From Pseudeuparius sepicola (Eukaryota > Arthropoda > Insecta > Coleoptera > Anthribidae): a stretch of DNA of 64,000 bases. The notes under the pieces were generated by a model. It was not told the origin of the DNA and made no database searches. It saw only the letters and a list, made by a program, of their open reading frames with translations. The position numbers and the translations under genes are program-made. The DNA is taken from positions 129,403,735-129,467,734 of the forward strand of contig OY987298.1 in the NCBI GenBank assembly GCA_963920635.1, read 5' to 3'. Below, one piece after another: positions 45,901 through 55,246 of this stretch; the first letter of the stretch is position 1, and each line of letters starts with the position of its first letter.

Positions 45901-48239
45901 AGCAGTGAATTATTGATTCCCATTCGTTATTTCTTCTCATGTATTTTTTATCCATAATCGACTCATTAAAGGGAAAAAATGCCGGATAAAAATTGATTTT
46001 TCATAAAAAAAATTTTGAAAAAAATTGTTGCCTTTGATGGTTAAAATTTGGATACTTATTTTTGGGACATCCTGTATACCTGAACAATAGCACAAACCCA
46101 TTTTCATGGTAACAAAAGCAAGGCAGATTTTCCCAGAAGTTTTGCAGTATTCAAAAAGCGGACATAACAGGGTTTGACAAAATCTTTCGCTTTTTATATA
46201 TTTTTTCGTTCGCATTTCATTTAATTTTGAAGAATATAACTGGAAGTTGCATACATCTTTACGGAAGTGGAAGTACGTAAATATTATAGTCCTTGATCGC
46301 GAATAGGCGCCTACCATAAAATATTTTGCTCACATACCTATATCTCACGAAACCTGACTTTTTCGGCAATATGTAATTGAAAAACAAAGCGAAGATCATA
46401 CCGTGAGTCGTAGGTAGAGAATAAGCCCCCAAACACCTGAACGAATTTCTGTAGCGTAATTGGACGTCAGATTTTTGATGGAATCCCTCCGTTCGGCCCC
46501 TGGTGCAATTACGGAAACTTAAAAGATTTACGCCAGATAAATCAAAGTGGCATGGCGAGGCACGCCTGGGGTTTAGGGCTAACCCATTATCGCATCTAGT
46601 ATTGTCGTGGTACAAGGTTGGTCCAGAATTTTTATTTTGTTCGAAAATTAGAAATGTTTCCAACATGGGAAATGCGATTTTCCCGTAAACGGCTGGAGGA
46701 AACTTCGTTCTTTAAGAAGTGTTGTTTCGGCACACCTTCACTCAAAGATAGTGTAGAAATTCATCAAAATCCGAAGCCGACGTTATGCATCGCGATGCCT
46801 GGAATTTTTTTTTTTCAGCACCATATAGGACCTGCCATACCTTTTTTATTGGATATTTTAAAAGGCTGCTCAATTCTAAGTATTTATTCTTAAATATATT
46901 TATTTCTATACCTATAACCGTTAAAAAGTTATAAGGTAGTTTTACACATAAATTTCCCTACATTTTTTACACTCCGATAAAGTGGGCTTTTTATTGATTC
47001 TGCGAAATCAAGTAGCCATCGGAAGACAAAGTGCAATAATTATAAACTATAAATTTATTAAATTAGACCTAAATATATTTAGAAATCGAACAAGTTTGTT
47101 AAAACAAACTGAAAATTATTAGAACTTGTGTTAAAAAAAACTTATGATTCTTTATTTAAAGAGAAATAATAAATTACCTGCTGGTAATGAGGCGGCCAAT
47201 AACCTTTCGCAATCCAGCGCAACGCGCATCACTCTCCTCAATCTTCCACCGGCACCAAGCAGAAAGAGTGTCACAAAAGCTCACACCTCCGAATTACCGA
47301 GATCGTCCGGTTCTTGCGGATTTTGAAGTCGAATATTAATAATTGTAATGTTACTTGTTCTTGCTGGACAATAAAAGCTGTTTGCTAAAATCAACGTAGG
47401 GTGTATAGCTGTGAATAAAATTAAAAAATAGCCACGATACTGCAATAAGAAATCTATGAAGCAAAGAGAGGAAGCTTGTACCTACCTATTTGGAATGAAC
47501 GACGATATTTCGAACCACTTCTGTGAAAAAGTTACGTCGTTAAGAAGTAAAATGTTGAAAATAAATTACTAAGCGGTAAATATGATTATTAGTAGGTTAT
47601 GATGAGTGCTACGTCATTAAGAAGTGAGTGCCACGTCATTAAGAAGTGTTGTGTCGTGAAAAAGTAGGTATAGTGGAAAGTGAAAACAAATTAGTGAAAT
47701 GGTAAATGTGATTATTACCAAGTTATGGTGAATGCTTCTATACTTGGTGAATCGTGATATTATCATTCTTTATGCAAGATGATAGGGCTACGGCTACAGG
47801 CGAGCACCCACTTAAAAAAGTAACGCGTCACTGCTATAGGTACCTCATGGCCATATGAGATGTGGAAATTTTCACAGTTTTACAGATTTTCAAGGAACAG
47901 CCAGTTAAAATTTATGTACAAATCAAAGTTACACCTTGTATAATAACAACTCTTAATCAAGTTTTAGGTTCTAGCACCTAGATGAGTCAGATGTAATATA
48001 TCAGTAATGTAATATACGTGCGGTCGCAAACGAGTTCAACCGTTCAACTGACAACGTTGCAATTAAATCAAAATTTTGGTTTACGGTTAAGTTGAAGAAG
48101 TGTAGATAATAAACCAATGTAAAATACCATTAGCTACGAGATTCTTCTATAAAAACACATCATACCTTATTTAACTAATACTAATCCTTATTTAGAAGAA
48201 GCAGTGTAAAACTTTAAATCCACTTATAGTCCAAGATCT
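42901..48239. other. Long non-coding region with GC-rich islands at 43020-43215 and about 45250-45570
   Basis: No gene with domain support in more than 5 kb. The GC-rich islands hold overlapping frames on both strands (compositional). Around 45100-45800 the sequence looks like a decayed long-repeat segment and could be part of an LTR element, but I see no paired LTRs. Lone ACAGGGTGATT (43647) and ACATCCTGTATAC (46067) motifs resemble foldback tips. Near 47575-47740 a degenerate tandem duplication includes GCTACGTCATTAAGAAGTG-type repeats. Confidence 0.35.
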
Positions 48240-49384
48240 GGCCGCATGATTTCAAGTCTCATAAGATTATAGAATAAGATGTTATGTAAAATGTAGAGAG
48301 TATATTTCTTTACTTGAAGCGAGTAGGTTGCCTCAGATAATATGGGCCCGATCATTGTTATTTAAAGAAGTTGTGATTAATTTTTAATTTTTTAATAGGT
48401 ACAACCCGTCCCACGAACATATTTACTACTTTTCGCAAGTCTTTTGATAAATTCCAAAAGTGCCGTTCTAAAAATCGAAGAAGGTGGTAAATTTCTTAAT
48501 TGGGTCTTTTACTTTCCCCCAGTACCTAAAGAAACCTCCAAAAATCCGATATCCGATTTTCAAGTTTCGCGAAACGGGACGGCTGTAGAATTAGCGAAAT
48601 CGACGGGAAATCCTGAGAAACCGCTCTTAGAATTTGCGTGTTTTTATAATTTTTTTGATTTTTCGGGGGCACCGGAAGCATCTGCACCTCACCTGAAGAA
48701 TTGAGGGAAGCTTTAAAAATTCCGACCCCAGAGCCCCGAGCCGAAATAACTTAGCTGTAGCTCGGCGAGAAAGGGCAATTTCTGACAGTTTTCGGACTTT
48801 GGCTCTTAGGTGACGGGAAATGCCGACCAATCACATAAAAAAAGATTCGTCCCACCTGCGTTGGTAGTTTTTATCGCCGAAAATCCTTAATAACCCGAAA
48901 ATGGGAAATAATTTACCTGAAAAAGTTTCGTCAAATATGTTGACCCATTCTCCGGCCATCTCGCCGTACCGCCAAATCTCCCGAAAAATGCGTTTAAAAA
49001 AAACTTCCTGGACATCGAACGGTATATGCGTTGACTGACGTAATAATATATCAGTCAACGGTATATGGCACTGGTTGTATAGCGGGACTTCGCACGCAAC
49101 CCGCGTCCCCGAGGTCCAGACTTTCCCCCGTCTTATCGGATTTCTAAAGGATCAAGGGACCCTTTTTTATTGTTGCTCCATGGGCCTTCTTTCCTATTTT
49201 GTTCTACAATCATATATTATGAGAGCAGATTTGCCTAAAAGTTAATCACTACTTCTTTAAATAACAATAATGGGGCCCATATTAAATGAGGCAACCTACT
49301 CGCTTCAAGTACCTAAAGAAATATACTATCTATTTTACATAACATCTTATTCGATAATCTTATGACAGTTTAAATCATGCGGCC
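48240..49384. mobile_element. TIR element of about 1.1 kb with about 155-bp arms
   Basis: The left arm from GGCCGCATGATTT and the right arm are inverted copies, with shared blocks GAGTAGGTTGCCTCA and TTTAAAGAAGT. The core (48440-49230) is unique and moderately GC-rich. It contains one of the tiny palindromic insertions (49029-49058). No transposase. Confidence 0.75.
49029..49058. mobile_element. Tiny 30-bp palindromic insertion with target duplication (1)
   Basis: A palindrome CGTTGACTGA...TCAGTCAA sits exactly between two copies of CGGTATATG (49020-49028 and 49059-49067). Whether one boundary base belongs to insert or duplication is ambiguous, so the duplication is 8-9 bp. The same palindromic core appears in another place with a different duplication (49445-49478), showing that it moved as a unit. 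Confidence 0.75.
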
Positions 49385-49444
49385 GGCTCTCATACTTTAG
49401 GTATTATAAAATGTAATAATAATGCAGCAATTTTACCTATTTTC

Positions 49445-49478
49445 GTTGACTGACGTATTAAATTAATGTCAGTCAATG
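49445..49478. mobile_element. Tiny 34-bp palindromic insertion with target duplication (2)
   Basis: GTTGACTGACGTA...TGTCAGTCAATG lies between perfect 8-bp repeats CTATTTTC (49437-49444 and 49479-49486). The arms match those of the insertion at 49029-49058 while the target differs. Eight-base duplications are made by hAT and P-type transposases. The element is too small to hold anything but its termini. Confidence 0.78.
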
Positions 49479-49520
49479 CTATTTTCTACATATCCGGTAC
49501 GGGGAGGAGCGGGGTGGTGC

Positions 49521-50342
49521 GGCACCGTCGCAATGATAAAGGCCTGCCAGCTGGCGACGCGAAACGTCACTACGTCATCACAGGGAGGTCGGGAGGTTGC
49601 TTTTTGAAGTTGTTTACGTTTACTTGTCTGGCGATTTTCCTGTTTTAAAGAACGTTTGTTGTGTGTTGGACTGTGTTTTTTAGTAATATAGGACGAGTTT
49701 TATTAATAAGGTGGTAAAACAGCAGTAGTTCAGAATAAAGTGATTAAATTTCAATTTTAGTTTATAGGTTTCAGGTTGTGTCTATAGTTTCGGAGTAATT
49801 TAAATCATGCCCTGGACGTGTTCTGTTCCCAGCAGCAAGGGAAACTACAAAGGCGGTCCTAATGTGTCCGCTTTTTCCTCCATAACGACCCCATTTTAAG
49901 GGAAAAGTGGGTTAAGGCCATCAAAAGAGATTTTGTTCCTACACAGTTTTCCAGGATTTTGGTTTGGACTGTTGGAGAGTGTTATACCTAACAATTTTAC
50001 GTGATTAAACGTAACCACCTTGAAATCAGTAAGTTTTATGGTTTTATTTATTCGAATTTAGTTGTATCTAGGCAGGCAAATAAGAAATAATTGGCATTTA
50101 CGAAAATTTTACCGGTAGATATCTAAATGCACCAAAACCCCTTGAAAATGTGACTTTCACTCTCGTAGATTATTATCCGTGTTGTAAAACCATGAGCTAT
50201 ATATGTAAACAATCATTTTAAAGTGTTTTTGTACCAAATTTACCAAGTTGACACCTTGAAATTTGAATTTGGCGACTTAGGCTCACCTCCCTTGGATGAC
50301 TCATCGCTTTCAGCTGGCGGGCCTTGTTATTGCGACGGTGCC
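49521..50342 (+). mobile_element. TIR-flanked remnant carrying a THAP-domain fragment
   Basis: GGCACCGTCGCAATGATAAA followed by GGCCTGCCAGCTG at the left is matched in inverted orientation at about 50311-50342, giving TIRs of about 32 bases. Between them is a broken THAP finger. THAP fingers are the DNA-binding domains of P-type transposases, which makes a P-like origin plausible but unproven. Confidence 0.5.
49807..49990 (+). pseudogene. THAP zinc-finger pseudogene fragment
   Basis: From ATG at 49807 the frame reads MPWTCSVPSSKGNYKGGPNV then SAFSS; after a frameshift it continues REKWVKAIKRDFVPTQ and a degraded SRILVW. THAP domains have the order M-x-C-x(2-4)-C, KGG, a conserved Trp in EKWVKAI, then a Cys-His pair. 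Here the first Cys is replaced (Pro-Trp-Thr) and the final C-x2-H is lost. It is a dead remnant of a THAP-containing transposase or host gene. Confidence 0.7.
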
Positions 50343-50685
50343 GGGTGGTGCAAGGGAATGTAGGGTAAGTTGTTGATTTGAGAAGCCATAGAATCGGCGC
50401 AACGTTGCCGCATTTACCTGAAATTCTTGATTTCTTGCTCATTTCTCATGCCTAGTGGAAGCATTTATAAGGCCGCTCCTCATAGGCGCCGACTTCTCAA
50501 AATTTGGCTGGGTGCCCATGGTATACAACCCCCCCCCCCCCCCCCGAACAGGTTATTTTAAACAAAAATTTTTATTTATAAATATAAAATAAAAGTACAT
50601 AACAAAAAACGAACAGTTATCATCCTGATGATTAAAAAACAAAACTTAAATAGAATGAAATAAAATAAAGGTATTTCTAAAAGAA

Positions 50686-50820
50686 AGGCCTCGTTTTAAA
50701 ATTCAGCGGACTCTCATCCCGATGAATCAGCTGGATATCTGTCTCTTACTTCATCCAAAGGGAAACAAATGAGAGGGAGATATCAGCTGATGAGAGTCCG
50801 CTGAATTTTAAGACGCGGTC
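50686..50820. repeat. Hairpin-forming inverted repeat
   Basis: TTTTAAAATTCAGCGGACTC followed by TCATC, and TCAGCTGGATATCTGTCTCT, are inverted in the second half of the segment with a short interruption in the left arm. Arms are about 50 bases. It may be a small MITE inside the hAT-like element. Confidence 0.75.
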
Positions 50821-50843
50821 TATAAACAAAAACAAAAAACGAC

Positions 50844-51684
50844 CAGGGCCGTAGCCAGACAGGAACTTTAGGCAGCGCAAGCCACTTTCCTGTCAGGGCA
50901 AGTACACATTTGAGAAGTGAGGGAAAGGTACCTAATACAGGTCGTTACTTTGTTGGTGGGGAGAGGAGGGGGGGGGGGTTAAAAAATGGAATTCAATTTT
51001 TTTAATAAAAATTGCGCCGCAGGCGAAAATTTGTGAAATTTTCAAGGCCAAATATAATATGAACATAAAATTTTACGTTAATGGTAAATTTTTTGCTAAT
51101 TATGCGGGCCCATAATAAGAAGAATGCTCTGTTTCCTTTTATAGAGGAGACAAAAGTGGTAATAAAGTTCTATTTTATTGTTGATTTTTTAACTAATTTT
51201 AATCCAGTAATTATCAATAACAACACTGAACACCCTTTTGTGATATGGAAGTAAAAATAAAAGTTGTTAGTGCTCATAGTGCCTTATAAATTATCACATT
51301 CTTTCAAAGGGCCACTTTATGTCTATACTTTTTGCACACATTTTCTCGCCAATGGAGTAGGGTAAGTTGAAATTTGTTTGAAGATGGGGCAATAAAGATT
51401 ATTGTTTTTAAGCGGGTAATAAAAAGAGTAGGTACTTAGAGGTGTGTGCTCACTAAAATGCGCCGCAGGCAAACTTTTTTTGGAAAATTCAGGGACAAAT
51501 TCAGTTTAAATGAAGCATAATAAATAAAAAAATCATCATGTCTGTTTCCTCGGTTTTTTTTTGCAATGAAGCAGTGCCTTATCTACGGCTTTGGTGAGGT
51601 GAACGGTGAACTTGTAGTTCAGGCAGGGCAAACATTCTGCCAGGTAGGGCAATGCCCTGGCTGTCCCCCCTGGCTACGGCCCTG
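50844..51684. mobile_element. Nested hAT-like MITE, 841 bp
   Basis: Ends CAGGGCCGTAGCCAG and CTGGCTACGGCCCTG are perfect inverted repeats, with AACGAC directly repeated on both sides (50838-50843 and 51685-51690). CAGGG ends are hAT-like; the visible duplication is 6 bases, so an 8-bp duplication must have decayed or the family differs. Two internal blocks share GCGCCGCAGGC. It is non-coding. Confidence 0.75.
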
Positions 51685-51885
51685 AACGACTAGTTACCTA
51701 ACTTTGCGTAAATAACGCAAAAGTGCTTAGTCTTATGGACGATTTTATGGGGAACATTTGACATATTTTCAAATTGTTTAGTTGTCACCTTGTCACATTT
51801 GCTTGAGGTTCCAACAACTGGCCAAACTTTTGGCCGTGTGCTCGAGCCCCAGAGCACCCGCGGAGTCGGCGCCTATGCCGCTCCT

Positions 51886-53761
51886 AATATGTAATACATA
51901 ATAAAACGAAAATTTATTTAATAAAAATACCTTTCTATCAAACCTCCTTGTAGATAACCTTAAGCATTTTTCTTTTGTTGTCGTGGTACGCAGAGCACTA
52001 CTGGGAAAATAAGCTGATACTTGCCAAAATGCTGCGGCTCTCATTATAAAAACCAATTATCATTTTAAGCAACTCCAGCAAGGCCTCTCATTATAAAAAC
52101 CAATTATCATTTTAAGCAACACCAGCATGGCCCATGGCTTATAGCTGTAAGTATATGTATTTTATACTAGCTGTTGTAGGTAGGCCTATAAACGTATCGT
52201 CGGTATCGTCCCGTCGGTTCTACAGGTAAAAAACAATCACCGCAACCGCCAGCGGCTCGGGCATCAGCATAGACGCGGCCGTCTCGCTAGACAAAACGCG
52301 GGAAATGAACGGGGCCGTATCAGGCAGGAAGCGCTTTGTGGGTGGGGGAACAAAGCGCGCCCACCGCCATCTGTGTTTCCCGTGGAAAACTTAGACAAAG
52401 CGCCGCCGGCGCAACCGCCCGCCGGTAAAACGCTATTTTTACGTATCGCCAACTTTCGGGCTCGGGTTCGCTCATTAACTAATCGTAAACTTCGGGGTAT
52501 ATTGGAGTGACGGGACGAAGTTATCTGGGGGAGAGACCCGTGTGCCGTTTCCGGTGTCGCGGCACACAAAATGATACCGCCATTTTAGTTTTATCTCGGG
52601 CGGCGTAAAATGTACGAATAGTTTCGACATTCAGTGGAATATCCAGCGCCAAACACAATAATTATTAGTCATACCAGAATACCAGCTCCAGCTCGAGAAA
52701 GAGGAGCATAGTCGTGTCTAATAAAACGTTAAGATTGGTTGGTGTACATGCACATTTAAAAAATCTAATTAATTGATGGATACTTTTAAGAGCGCCATGG
52801 AGGGCAATACAAAGTCAAAATATTTGGCCTAAAATATTAAGCCATTTGACATGAAAAATAAAGAAAAATCAGTAGAGTCCCTATTTTCTATGATCACTTT
52901 CGAAAATACTTTTTCAATATTCTCCATCGTATCCAGAAACTATACAGAGTGTCCTAGTTGTAAATGTCACAAATAAAACCTAGAATAAAACTGATGGCAG
53001 AAAATCTTATTTTAAGCAAACAAGACCATATTAACATGGTTCCGAAAGTCAGGAACTGGTTAATAAACAAGATACAGAGTTTTAAAGTTTATGTTTTTAA
53101 ACGGCTTTTTAGAAATATCTCAGAAACAACAAACGATATTACCATAATTCGGTACACAGTAATGAAGCTACCGGCATTATTTGTTGCCTTCATCACTGAC
53201 GTACGGGAAGGTAGGGCACGTCACCTTTTCAAAAATAATTTCTACGCCTTTTTTGAGAAACCTACAAAATTTTTGGATTGCCCATTCATTTTTCCGTAAA
53301 TAGTGCTTTTTGGCAATTGACCCTAAGACTATTGGATTTTGAGAAAACAAAGCACATTCAAGTTTCTACTCAGAAAATAGTGATAATAACTTCAGGAAAG
53401 ATTTCAACTCTGTTCATTTAATTTAAATTGATTTAGAATAAAGAATTGAAAAATTTTGCATTAATTCATTAAAGCCGTTTAAAACCGAGTTTTAAACCTT
53501 GGTAATCGATTGCTTGCACAAAAACATCAAAAAATTGCTTATAGTCGAAGGCCCTAAAATGAGTTGTTTTCCGTCACTGGCAAAGGCAACGAGGCGCCGG
53601 TTTAGCTTCATTTTATTGCAAAATATACCAGCGTATACACTGTGTAAATTTTAATTAAAAATTAAATAAAGCAAAAATCTTCCAATCGAAACTCCACAAA
53701 CAGTTTATATTTTTAAAAACTGTACATGTTTCAAACCACTAAGGGTTAATCTTCAGCAACA
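51886..53761. other. Non-coding; 47-bp direct duplication and GC-rich island
   Basis: CTCTCATTATAAAAACCAAT and the bases after it are repeated in tandem (52038-52084 and 52085-52128). A GC-rich island at about 52190-52600 holds a minus-strand frame that looks compositional. A lone TACAGAGTGTCCTAG motif near 52942 resembles a foldback tip. No gene is supported. Confidence 0.4.
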
Positions 53762-53763
53762 TA

Positions 53764-53977
53764 GGGGAGAGGAGAGTAAGATGACGATTGGGGTAAGATG
53801 ACGAATTGCTTACTAAATCTCCCTCACCGTAGATGGCACTCTTGTCTGTGTTGTCATAGGGCGCCCACAAGACTCGTGACGCTCTGACATAATTCTGACC
53901 TTGTTCGCTAGATGCCGCCGAAATCACGATCGAATTTGTCTGGCCGCCGTATGCCGTTGTAAAAATTCTGTGAATTT
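53764..53977 (+). mobile_element. pogo-like element copy 2, left part
   Basis: Begins at TA with GGGGAGAGGAGAGTAAGATG and follows copy 1 (36785 onward) with very few differences until GTGAATTT, where unrelated sequence takes over. The rest resumes at about 63155, so about 9.2 kb has been inserted into this copy. Confidence 0.88.
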
Positions 53978-55111
53978 TTATGTTATTATGTCCAGCTGTA
54001 TCTGGATTGTTCTATGGATCGAGCGGAGGACACTATGGTTGCGGTGAATAATGATTTACGCTCTTTTACATTATGGTGTGACAATCATGGCCTCAGAGTT
54101 AACCCGCAGAAAACAGTTGCACTCTGCATTGGCAATGAGCGACTGAGTACTTTTATTCGCGCAAATTATGATGTGATTGTCGAGGATGTTAGCGTTCGAT
54201 GGGTGGACTCGGCTAAGAGAAACTTTGGTGATCACTGTAATCAAGTCTATAAGGTTTGTATGTTTAAGTTAAGAGCCATCTACAGCTTAAGAGATCTATT
54301 GGACGTATCTACAAAGTTACGTTTAGTTAAAGCACTGGTTTATCCGCACATTGATTATTGCAGTCAGGTATATTTTCACTTTCTACCGAATTATAATCAA
54401 TTGAAAATTCAGAGAATTCAGAATGCTTGCATCAGGTTTGTTGGTAGATTGTCTTACAGGGAACACATAACACCGTATTTAATCCAGCTAAATGAACCTA
54501 AATTATATCTAAGATTAGAATATTTGTATACCATGTTATTATATAAAGTGTACACCCAGAGAGTGCCTCCATATTTATCTGATTTGCTTTCAAGAAGATC
54601 TCAGATCCATAATATTGATGTAAGGGTGAATTCTTTTACTGTACCACAACATGCTACGTCTAAATTTGAGGGTAGCTTTTCTTATAAAGCACCCTCTTTG
54701 CTAAACAACGTGCTTGACATTCTGGAATTACCTATTCGACCATTTAAGCGGCAGTTGCAAGTTCGTTTGTATACTTGATTGAATTGTAGCTCTTGAGTTC
54801 TGATTGTCTTGACTCTTGACTTTGTTTTGCTTTTAACGTGTTTTAAATTTTGACTTTTAACCTGTTTTAAATTTTGATTTGTTTTAAATTCCATTGTGAC
54901 ATGTGTCCTTGCTCTTGTATTGTTGTTGTGAGAATATATTTGTATTTATGGCTTCAGGGTGGAGTGGACTAGTGGGCTAGCGCCAAATCTCCTACCTCTT
55001 GTGTAATATCTTGTAATTTGTATAAACATTTCTCTCCTACTATTGAATTTATATATTTTGTGTAAACATTTCTATATTTCTATTGCACTTATATATTACA
55101 CAATAAATCAT
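53978..55111 (+). pseudogene. 5'-truncated non-LTR retrotransposon (CR1/Jockey-like RT tail)
   Basis: The frame enters right after the missing catalytic YADD box (YVQLYLDCSMDRAED), then runs to a stop at 54778: DNHGLRVNPQKTVALCIGN, YPHIDYCSQVYFHFLP, IQNACIRFVGRLSYREHITP and a tail LELPIRPFKRQLQVRLYT. This is the connection/thumb and C-terminus of a LINE reverse transcriptase; no intact finger-palm, endonuclease or ORF1. The 3' region has AATAAA at 55102 and ends in a TTA-rich tail. It interrupts the pogo-like copy, and its tail is the site of the Dong-type array. Confidence 0.85.
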
Positions 55112-55127
55112 TTTATTATTATTATTA
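55112..55127. repeat. (TTA)n tract at the 3' tip of Dong-type copy A
   Basis: A TTA repeat joins the end of the LINE fragment to the 3' end of the first Dong-type element. Related tracts lie at 59423-59439, 61750-61770 and 63118-63154, that is, at every element boundary. Confidence 0.9.
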
Positions 55128-55246
55128 TATCGACTTAGCCAAAAGGCATTCGCACTCCCTCTACGGGGAACATTCACTCAGATCCCGGGCATCCCGGATA
55201 CCAAAAGGATCTGGCTCGGACGAGACCCTTGCCATGTTATCGGGCC

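Larger units (their letters stand above)
50481..51877. mobile_element. hAT-like non-autonomous element, 1.4 kb, perfect 8-bp duplication
   Basis: Termini CATAGGCGCCGACT and AGTCGGCGCCTATG are perfect 14-base inverted repeats, flanked on both sides by CCGCTCCT (50473-50480 and 51878-51885). The 8-bp duplication supports a hAT-type mechanism. There is no transposase. It carries a C-homopolymer near 50531, a hairpin (50686-50820) and a nested smaller element (50844-51684). Confidence 0.85.

Noticed and set aside
52264..52569. 101-residue minus-strand ORF
   Set aside because: Open because of GC-rich composition; no domain, splice context or codon bias.
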